DNA from: an archaeon
GTDB lineage: Archaea > Nanobdellota > Nanobdellia > Woesearchaeales > JAGVOV01
DNA: 11,158 nucleotides
NCBI GenBank assembly: GCA_020052545.1
Contig: JAGVOV010000110.1
Span: 1 to 11,158, forward strand
Direction: 5' to 3'
In this document: positions 5,899 through 11,158 of the stretch, one piece after another
Position numbering within the stretch: the first letter of the stretch is position 1
Layout: each line of letters opens with the position of its first letter
Notes under the pieces: generated by a model
Told to the model about the DNA's origin: nothing
Seen by the model: only the letters and a program-made list of their open reading frames with translations
Databases searched by the model: none
Position numbers and translations under genes: made by a program

Positions 5899-8579
5899 TG
5901 GGTCACCTTCAATGTCAATGTGCTTGGTCCGAATAAGCTTGGCACTTCCGCCACATGTGTCGTCTCTATTGTCAAGCCGGTGCTGTTCAGTTTCACATCC
6001 AATTTTCCATCCCCATCGATGTCAAGCTGCCTCAACAATAAGTAGGAGGCAACAGCCTTGCTGTCCTTGGTGTCATAAATGATGTTGCCCGGTGTATAAG
6101 TGCATGTCTTTGTCCCATTATAATTTGCGTCGACCTTTAATGTGAAATTTGTGCTGTCCTCGAATCCAACTGTCCAGATGCAGCCCTCTGCCTTCTCCAT
6201 CACATCAGAATAGGTAACAGAGCTCTTAACGCCTGCTGTGTATATTATCCTGTTGTCGCTCGAGCAGCCTGTGCTGTTTGTTTCACTATCGCCCGTTCTC
6301 ATGACAATGCTGTTGTTTGCTCCTGGAACTATAAGATTGACAGGAAGATTGACGATGAAAGGATCCCCAAAGTTGATGTAGCTCTTCCCATAATCTGCCA
6401 GCCTGAAGACATTGTTGCTGTTAAGCCTGACAACATCTGTCCAGTGTGAGCCGGAGAAGCTTGTCGCCTTCGCATCAACATATCTTACATTGGGCATGCT
6501 CATGCTCTTGTTGCAGCTTCCAAGCTTGTCAGTCTGTGTCGTAAGGATTATCTCACCATAGCTGGGCTGCTGCGCCACAGGGGTATAATTTATCATTATG
6601 TAGCTGTCGCCGAAAAGGCGCCAGTTTGTCACGCTGCTGTTTATGCTCACAGTCTGGCCGCTCTGGTTGACGGCAAGCAGGATGCCGTAAGCTAGTTCCT
6701 TGTAGAAATCTGCGAGCTCTGACGCGTTCCTGCTGCCCTTGTATGTGCCGTTGCCAACTTGCGCTATCCTCTTAAGCGTGGTGTTTGCGCTGAGGCAGGT
6801 GTCTATCGGCCCCATCCCCACAGTATGAATTGTGACATTTAGGGCTTTGAGCCTTTTGGCAGCCTCGATGCTCGCGTTTATCGGGTTTGCACAGTCATTA
6901 TTGCCGCAGTCGTTCACGTTTCCAAGGCATGCGCCGTCAAGATAAAAGCCATCTGTCCCTGTTGCTGCTGGATCGCACACCCAAGCGCCTGCAACAAATT
7001 TCCTTCCTGCGCAATGTGTCGGAATCCCATCAGTCATGAGCACGACAAACTTCTGCCTGCTTGAATTGCTGAGGTTTGTGAGTATCTCATTTGCATAGTT
7101 CAGCGCACAGGCGATGCATGTCCCTCCGCTGGGATTGTTTGGGTAAGCCTGGACGTGGTTGACAAGATTTGCTTCAGTCATGAGCAAAGGATCTGGAGGA
7201 TAATATTGCGCGTTGTTCTCAAAGTCCGTAAGCCAGAGCTTATTGCCGGGATAGCTTGCGTTCATGACGACCCTTATGAAATCCTGGTCAACGCATTTGG
7301 CTATGGCAACTCTCCTTGTGTCATTCAGATGATAAAGATCCGGATTGCCGCAGTTCCTGCTGTTGCCGTAAGGGGGCGCGTCCCAATATCCTATCCTGAA
7401 GCGCATGCTGCCAGAGAGGTCTGTTATCAGCACGACATCGGCCTCTTTCGGGTAGTATGTCTTAGTGGTGAGATTATAGGAGGATATCCTTATCGGCACC
7501 GAGTTGTTGCTTATAATGGACAGATTAATGAGCTTGTCTATGTTGGTTATGTTCCTCTTCTGCTCTGTCGTATTCCCGTTGCTGCTGAATATAGTCTTGT
7601 TGCCTATGCTGAAATATGTCGTCTGGTTGCTAATGTAGTGAAGATAGGCTGTTATGTTGGTTATCCTGCCAGGCACGAAGAAGCTGCTGTAGATGTTTAT
7701 TATGCCATTTATGTCAGGCAGATACTGCCTGTTGTCCGGATTGTAGTCTGAAAGCTCCTTTGTCTTGTATCTCACCTGTATATATCCCCCCCCTATGAAG
7801 CTTGTGTTTATGTTGCCCAGGAACCTTATGCTGAAATTGTTGCTCTGGCCCGGGATTATGGAGCCTTTGCATGAGCTCACATCATAGGTGGAAGACTGCA
7901 TGCTGAAGCTCCCTGCTGTGAGCTCACTGCAGAAGATATTGTTTATGCTCAGGTTGAAGCTTTTTCCCACGCCGACCTCCACTATTATGGCGTCTATGTC
8001 AGCATCTGCCGGGATATCAATTATCTTTCCGGTGACATTGCCCTGGCCTATGAAGCCGCCGAAATACAAGTATTTGCTTGTCAACTTGTTCTGGATGTTG
8101 ACAAGGTAGGCTCTTGAGCTGACACCTCTGACAAAATCATTCTTCTTTATTCCGGTTATCACATTCGGGATCGCGACAAAGCTCTCGTTTAGCTCCTCAT
8201 TCTCCTCTATGAAAAATGTGTCATTCTCAAGCTTGAAATAGAAGCTCGTGTCATTCACGCTTCCTGTGACGTTCTGTATTATCATCTCAGCAAGGTTGCT
8301 CTTGTTGACTGCCCAGAACTCGCCAATCTGGTCTAATATGCTGTTCTCCAGGCTTCTTCCCTTTATCGTTCCGTTCTGTACCATCACCTTTATCACGGTG
8401 TAATTCGCGTCTTTCACCTTCAATGCTGACATGGTGTTTATCATGTCGTTAGCGAAATAGTTTATTTTTGATGATGGGACTTCATGCACATAAAGGCTTG
8501 AGATCAAGGCCAGTGATATAATCAATATGCCCAATCCGAGGAATGCGTCGAGGCTGAAGGCAAAGCCTATTTTTCCCAT
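5895..8579 (-). CDS. Large VWA-domain pilus-associated surface protein (TadG/PilY1-like role)
   Basis: An 894-residue extracellular protein anchored or assembled through an N-terminal hydrophobic helix (about residues 8-30). A von Willebrand A domain lies at about 381-630, with a MIDAS metal site: DLSGS (Asp387, Ser389, Ser391), Thr487 and Asp517 in MTDG. Residues 40-370 and 640-890 look like beta-rich flanks. Near the end, DIDGDGKLD (853-861) is an EF-hand/dockerin-like calcium loop. About 37 N-X-S/T sequons are spread along the protein. It has 16 cysteines, ten of them inside the VWA region, mostly in a 520-565 insertion, which suggests disulfides. TadG and PilY1 of bacterial pili also carry VWA domains, so an adhesive or mechanosensing tip role is a reasonable inference. 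GGTGGTG lies 5 bases before the ATG, and the gene overlaps both neighbours (13 bp upstream, 4 bp downstream). Confidence 0.93.
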   Translation of the reverse strand: MGKIGFAFSLDAFLGLGILIISLALISSLYVHEVPSSKINYFANDMINTMSALKVKDANYTVIKVMVQNGTIKGRSLENSILDQIGEFWAVNKSNLAEMIIQNVTGSVNDTSFYFKLENDTFFIEENEELNESFVAIPNVITGIKKNDFVRGVSSRAYLVNIQNKLTSKYLYFGGFIGQGNVTGKIIDIPADADIDAIIVEVGVGKSFNLSINNIFCSELTAGSFSMQSSTYDVSSCKGSIIPGQSNNFSIRFLGNINTSFIGGGYIQVRYKTKELSDYNPDNRQYLPDINGIINIYSSFFVPGRITNITAYLHYISNQTTYFSIGNKTIFSSNGNTTEQKRNITNIDKLINLSIISNNSVPIRISSYNLTTKTYYPKEADVVLITDLSGSMRFRIGYWDAPPYGNSRNCGNPDLYHLNDTRRVAIAKCVDQDFIRVVMNASYPGNKLWLTDFENNAQYYPPDPLLMTEANLVNHVQAYPNNPSGGTCIACALNYANEILTNLSNSSRQKFVVLMTDGIPTHCAGRKFVAGAWVCDPAATGTDGFYLDGACLGNVNDCGNNDCANPINASIEAAKRLKALNVTIHTVGMGPIDTCLSANTTLKRIAQVGNGTYKGSRNASELADFYKELAYGILLAVNQSGQTVSINSSVTNWRLFGDSYIMINYTPVAQQPSYGEIILTTQTDKLGSCNKSMSMPNVRYVDAKATSFSGSHWTDVVRLNSNNVFRLADYGKSYINFGDPFIVNLPVNLIVPGANNSIVMRTGDSETNSTGCSSDNRIIYTAGVKSSVTYSDVMEKAEGCIWTVGFEDSTNFTLKVDANYNGTKTCTYTPGNIIYDTKDSKAVASYLLLRQLDIDGDGKLDVKLNSTGLTIETTHVAEVPSLFGPSTLTLKVTQ

Positions 8580-9055
8580 AGGTACACCACCAGGCTCATT
8601 ATCCTGTTCTGATAGACTATGAATCGCTCGGTCCTGATTAGGTTTTTTGCATCGATGTTTTTAATTGTTGAACTATTGTAATTAGGGTTTCCTATTCCAT
8701 CTAAATCATCAATCCTAATTACGTTTCCAGCGTCCTTCACCATAACATAAAAGTCGAATCTAGTTGCGAAAATATTCTTGCTTGTGTTATATCCAAGATT
8801 GTGGAAAGCCTGCCATTTTGTCTCATTCAGCTTGTAGTCATCTGCCACGCCTATCTTCAAAGGATTTGATGTCCAGTTGTTCGGGATGCCTTCTGACACC
8901 AATGAGGAAGAGATGTATTTTGAGTCTGTCTCTAAGTAGGAGAGGCTGTTTTCTGAGCTGTTCGCGCCATACTCAAAGTATATCAGGATCGCAAGCGAGA
9001 ATATCACCATGGCCACCATATAATCAACATACCACGCTTGGGCTTTAATTGACAT
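8567..9055 (-). CDS. Minor pilin-like protein
   Basis: A 162-residue protein with a short N-terminus (MSIKAQAWYVDY) followed by one hydrophobic helix (about residues 13-28) and a soluble C-terminal domain with several N-X-S/T sequons (NWT, NET, NTS, NSS). The length and layout match archaeal type IV pilins. The signal motif is non-standard, with Asp11-Tyr12 where the canonical Glu-Tyr would be. It has no cysteines. The start at 9053-9055 overlaps the end of the preceding pilin by 11 bases and its stop overlaps the VWA start by 13 bases, so translation is likely coupled. A minor pilin joining shaft and VWA tip protein is inferred from gene order; no named family was recognised. Confidence 0.85.
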   Translation of the reverse strand: MSIKAQAWYVDYMVAMVIFSLAILIYFEYGANSSENSLSYLETDSKYISSSLVSEGIPNNWTSNPLKIGVADDYKLNETKWQAFHNLGYNTSKNIFATRFDFYVMVKDAGNVIRIDDLDGIGNPNYNSSTIKNIDAKNLIRTERFIVYQNRIMSLVVYLWEK

Positions 9056-9428
9056 AGATGATGCCCCTAGTCTTGTTGATGGTGTTTATCCCTTTCTTGA
9101 AATTGCCCTGTACGCTGGATATATAAACATAATATTCCTTCTGGCTTGTCCTGACTTGTATCTCCTTGCCCTTTATTGTCCCGTTTACAACGAAGCCATC
9201 CACTATTGTAGGCATCATGAAGCTTCTTGTATATCCATCATAACTTTCCAACGCCATGTTTATCTCGCTTCTCAATATGAAAGCCGTGTCTTGCAGCGCT
9301 CTCTGCTCGTTCTCATTTTTAGCTTGAGTTATCTGGCTGCTGGCTATGGCTGCGAACATGGTTAAAAGGACTAGGGAGAATCCGAAAAGGTAGACATATT
9401 CAAATGAGATCTGGGCTAGCTTACCCAT
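9045..9428 (-). CDS. Class III signal peptide pilin
   Basis: A 127-residue archaeal pilin. The N-terminus MGKLA followed by QISFEY (residues 6-11) matches the class III prepilin motif QxSxEY cleaved by EppA-type peptidases, with cleavage expected just before Gln6. The hydrophobic assembly helix (about 12-31) follows directly, then a 95-residue beta-rich head with two sequons (NGT, NKT). The subunit would be membrane inserted, processed, and assembled into the filament through the helix. The start is supported by GGGTG 7 bases upstream, inside the end of the preceding gene, with which it overlaps by 13 bases. No prepilin peptidase is encoded in the window, so processing must rely on one elsewhere. 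Confidence 0.93.
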   Translation of the reverse strand: MGKLAQISFEYVYLFGFSLVLLTMFAAIASSQITQAKNENEQRALQDTAFILRSEINMALESYDGYTRSFMMPTIVDGFVVNGTIKGKEIQVRTSQKEYYVYISSVQGNFKKGINTINKTRGIIYVN

Positions 9429-9823
9429 ACGTAAGCACCCTTGCTCTCCACCTTTATCTCATAATAGCCGCTCTTTCTGGGCATGCTGCCTGAGATGTTG
9501 ACTTGGCTCGATGCATATACCTCTGTCACCTGGTCGTTGTTGCCCATCACCTTGAACAGCACTATACCATCCCTGACTGTGGTGTTGACTATATTCTTGG
9601 GTATGTACACCTTTATCTTTGTGCTGCTTTCTTTTCCTAGATGGTAGACTTGCTCTGCGCTGTCAACCACTTTCCTTGCCACATTATAGGCCTGGTTGGT
9701 GTTCACTTGGTAGTTCAAGTCATTGCTCTCCATCTGATAGATGGCCACTGCCGCTATGATCATCAGCATCGAGAACCCGAATATTACCATGTATTCTGCA
9801 GCATACTGACCTCTTTTTTCCAT
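9416..9823 (-). CDS. Class III signal peptide pilin, first gene of pilus operon (probable major pilin)
   Basis: A 135-residue archaeal pilin. MEKRG followed by QYAAEY (residues 6-11) is a textbook class III prepilin cleavage region: basic leader, Gly at -1, Gln at +1, Glu at +5. The hydrophobic assembly helix runs to about residue 29. The head domain has sequons NTT and NIS, and ends in KVESKGAYVWVS. Being first in the operon and having the most canonical motif, it is the best candidate for the shaft subunit; this is inference. The start is the first ATG after the promoter at 9872-9879, with no obvious ribosome site in the roughly 25-base leader. Confidence 0.93.
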   Translation of the reverse strand: MEKRGQYAAEYMVIFGFSMLMIIAAVAIYQMESNDLNYQVNTNQAYNVARKVVDSAEQVYHLGKESSTKIKVYIPKNIVNTTVRDGIVLFKVMGNNDQVTEVYASSQVNISGSMPRKSGYYEIKVESKGAYVWVS

Positions 9824-9871
9824 ATTTGATGCTTTGGAGAAGCTACTTTATTAAGCTTTTTGACTTATTTG

Positions 9872-9879
9872 TATTTAAA
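9872..9879 (-). promoter_or_regulatory. Predicted TATA box of the pilin operon
   Basis: The minus strand reads TTTAAATA. With its first T at -31, transcription would begin near 9848, about 25 bases before the first pilin ATG. It lies back to back with the plus-strand box at 9893-9900, so pilin operon and surface-protein gene share one 115-base intergenic region (9824-9938). Confidence 0.55.
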
Positions 9880-9892
9880 CAATAGCAAAACC

Positions 9893-9900
9893 TTTATAAA
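9893..9900 (+). promoter_or_regulatory. TATA box for leader ORF and surface protein
   Basis: TTTATAAA preceded by the BRE-like AGCAAAACC. Counting the first T as -31 predicts a start near 9924, about 15 bases before the small leader ORF. No other plus-strand box is evident between here and the main gene at 10013, so both ORFs should be on one mRNA. Confidence 0.65.
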
Positions 9901-9928
9901 TCATCAAGTAATAGTTCTAAAAAAAGTT

Positions 9929-9934
9929 GGGGTG
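9929..9934 (+). promoter_or_regulatory. Ribosome binding site of leader ORF
   Basis: GGGGTG lies 4 bases before the ATG at 9939, partially matching the archaeal GGAGGTGA consensus. Its presence within the predicted 15-base leader is the main reason to believe that the 25-codon ORF is translated. Confidence 0.5.
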
Positions 9935-9938
9935 TTAG

Positions 9939-10016
9939 ATGAAGGTCATTGGTGTTGTTAGCGTTATCACAGCTTCATTCTCACTAACTTATAATTCTAT
10001 GGAGGATTTAAAATGA
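9939..10016 (+). CDS. Putative 25-residue leader peptide, overlapping the surface-protein start
   Basis: A 25-codon ORF (start MKVIGVVSVITASF, end SMEDLK, stop TGA) between the promoter at 9893-9900 and the large secreted-protein gene. It has its own ribosome site (GGGGTG, 9929-9934). Its TGA overlaps the ATG of the surface-protein gene in an ATGA arrangement, in a different frame, so it is not an N-terminal extension. The peptide starts basic then hydrophobic, somewhat like a tiny membrane segment. It could be a translational-coupling leader that raises expression of the downstream gene, a small membrane peptide, or chance. Both the ORF and its role are tentative. Confidence 0.45.
   Translation: MKVIGVVSVITASFSLTYNSMEDLK
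10001..10005 (+). promoter_or_regulatory. Ribosome binding site of the surface-protein gene
   Basis: GGAGG sits 7 bases upstream of the ATG at 10013 and lies within the last codons of the leader ORF. It supports 10013 as the start over the second Met two codons later. Confidence 0.75.
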
Positions 10017-11158
10017 AAATGAACAGCTTGAAGGTTATCTTAGTTTTAGTTTTGATGATTTTTGGAGCAAGTTTGGTTAGTGCGGCATCTGGTGAAGGTA
10101 CTGCGACCATAGGCGGTGGCGCAAGCCAAACAGTTGAAATTTCATCCTCTACTGTATTTACGGTTGTGCTGACCGTGGGAGCGAGTGGAATCGCCATAGA
10201 TGCAGAAAGCCCTACATTTACCATCCCCGCTGGATTCACAGCACCTCATGCAAATGGGGGAGCCGTAGTTCCTACAAACACTGGCGAAGTTGATGTGGAT
10301 GGCGAATGGTTTGCAGCAGGTGCAGGCGGCGCTTGTGCAGCTACAATGGCCACATCTAGCGCTACAGGGCAGGTCATCACTGTTGATGTTACTGGGGCTT
10401 GCGCAAACACTAATACAATAACTTTGACATACAAGGCAAGCGCTGCAGCAACAGCATCCGCAGCAGCAGCTTTGAATATAGGTACTGATGATACAACTGC
10501 AGGTACTGCAATTGCAAATATAGCATCCCCCCCAACAATAGTAGTAAAGGGAACCGCGGTCTTTGCGGATCATGCAACAGCTGGTGTTGCTACAACAAAC
10601 AATTTAGCAGGAAAAGCAAGTATCGGTGGCACTGATTTAGTGCTTGGTGGATTTAAGATTACTGCTGCCGGAGAGAATTTTCCAGTTACTACTATTCGTA
10701 CAACGGTAACACTTGGTACAATGGTTATTGGAGAACTTACAAATCTAAGAATTGTTCCAGATGATGGGACAGGCGGCGGCGTTGCTAATGACGGCACTAT
10801 GCAGGCAGGCGAACTTGCAGCTGCACTCGCAACAATTGCCTCACCAGTGAGCGGAAATAATGATTTTACTGTCACTACTACTGTTACTGCAGGTTCTAGC
10901 AAAAACTATTTTATTGTAGGAACTATAGCAGGTACAGTCTCTCATGGCGATACCCTAGATACAGAAGCAACTGGCGCAGGAAGTGCTTCAACAGGCGCTA
11001 CTTCTTCTGTAGCAGTTACTCTAACTGGAACAAGTGCAAATGATTTACGAACAATTACTGACACAACCGCGCCAACAGTCTCATCAGTGACAACAGCGCA
11101 TGCAGATGGAAGCTTCAAGCCAGGAGAAGAGATAAACCTGACAGTCACCTTCTCCGAA
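10013..11158 (+). CDS. Large secreted surface protein (Ig-like/S-layer-like), partial (3' end beyond window)
   Basis: The frame is open for 382 codons to the window edge. A Sec signal peptide is clear: basic MKMNSLK, then hydrophobic VILVLVLMIFGASLVSA, with cleavage likely after Ala24. Residues 28-145 look like a beta-sandwich surface domain (IPAGFTAP at 71-78, then a paired Cys108 and Cys130, then TNTITLTYKA). A low-complexity Ala/Thr linker follows (about 141-165), then a second beta-rich region with LGGFKITAAGENFPVTTI (211-228). From residue 350, DTTAPTVSSV and ADGSFKPGEEINLTVTFSE match the start of Ig-like/SwmB-type repeats found in large adhesins, so more repeats probably lie downstream. 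Only one N-glycosylation sequon is seen (Asn375). Composition (Ala, Thr, Gly) and third-base choice (GCA, ACT, GGT) differ from the pilus genes. It could be an S-layer protein or a giant adhesin; no specific function is claimed. Confidence 0.88.
   Translation, partial: MKMNSLKVILVLVLMIFGASLVSAASGEGTATIGGGASQTVEISSSTVFTVVLTVGASGIAIDAESPTFTIPAGFTAPHANGGAVVPTNTGEVDVDGEWFAAGAGGACAATMATSSATGQVITVDVTGACANTNTITLTYKASAAATASAAAALNIGTDDTTAGTAIANIASPPTIVVKGTAVFADHATAGVATTNNLAGKASIGGTDLVLGGFKITAAGENFPVTTIRTTVTLGTMVIGELTNLRIVPDDGTGGGVANDGTMQAGELAAALATIASPVSGNNDFTVTTTVTAGSSKNYFIVGTIAGTVSHGDTLDTEATGAGSASTGATSSVAVTLTGTSANDLRTITDTTAPTVSSVTTAHADGSFKPGEEINLTVTFSE

Noticed and set aside
7155..7751. Plus-strand open frame of 198 codons inside the VWA gene
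   Set aside because: It is antisense to the VWA/MIDAS coding region; the product has no recognisable pattern and the start lacks a ribosome site.
10142..10573. Minus-strand open frames opposite the secreted surface protein, including a Cys-rich one
   Set aside because: They arise because GCA/ACA-rich codons read antisense rarely form stops. The Cys richness mirrors Ala GCA codons (TGC), so it is not a real Cys-rich protein.
1..11158. CRISPR array, tRNA, rRNA, insertion sequence or attachment site
   Set aside because: No spaced direct repeats, cloverleaf sequences, transposase motifs or terminal repeats were seen by reading the window.

Overview
The window looks archaeal, most likely from a DPANN-type lineage such as Woesearchaeota or Pacearchaeota; the phylum is inferred from gene content and style, not proven. 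The evidence is: archaeal TATA boxes (TTTATATA, TTTAAATA, TTTATAAA) at the expected distance upstream of several genes, GGTGA-type ribosome binding sites, an apparently leaderless gene, class III (EppA/FlaK-type) prepilin signal motifs, and membrane proteins loaded with N-glycosylation sequons. Nearly all genes lie on the minus strand and belong to one archaeal type IV filament (pilus) system of the Epd/Tad type.

Layout, in minus-strand transcription order from the right. (1) A five-gene operon at 9823-4960 with every junction overlapping: two class III-signal pilins (9416-9823, 9045-9428), a pilin-like protein (8567-9055), an 894-residue VWA-domain surface protein (5895-8579) and another single-pass, glycosylation-rich extracellular protein (4960-5898). 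(2) A regulatory island with a plus-strand winged-helix regulator (4625-4963) and a small minus-strand winged-helix-like protein (4239-4496), divergently transcribed from one shared TATA element. (3) A leaderless gene for a protein with a winged-helix N-terminus and a long coiled coil (3060-4199). (4) The motor/platform operon: a TadA/GspE-type secretion ATPase (1530-3017) followed by two tandem GspF/TadB-TadC-type membrane proteins (722-1546 and 1-722, the latter cut by the window edge).

On the plus strand at the right end, divergent from the pilin operon, a TATA box drives a 25-codon leader ORF (9939-10016) whose stop overlaps by ATGA the start of a large Ala/Thr/Gly-rich secreted surface protein (10013 to the window end, truncated).

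Taken together the genes suggest an extracellular filament. The ATPase powers subunit insertion or retraction, the two GspF-like proteins form the membrane platform, the two canonical pilins build the shaft, and the pilin-like proteins plus the VWA protein probably form a minor-pilin or tip-adhesin assembly comparable to TadG or PilY1. No prepilin peptidase is in the window. The most unusual points are the Cys-rich, glycosylated VWA protein, degenerate Asp-containing signal motifs on the minor subunits, the coiled-coil protein beside the ATPase, the overlapping leader ORF, the shared divergent promoter, and three 7-8 bp G/C runs inside pilus and surface genes.
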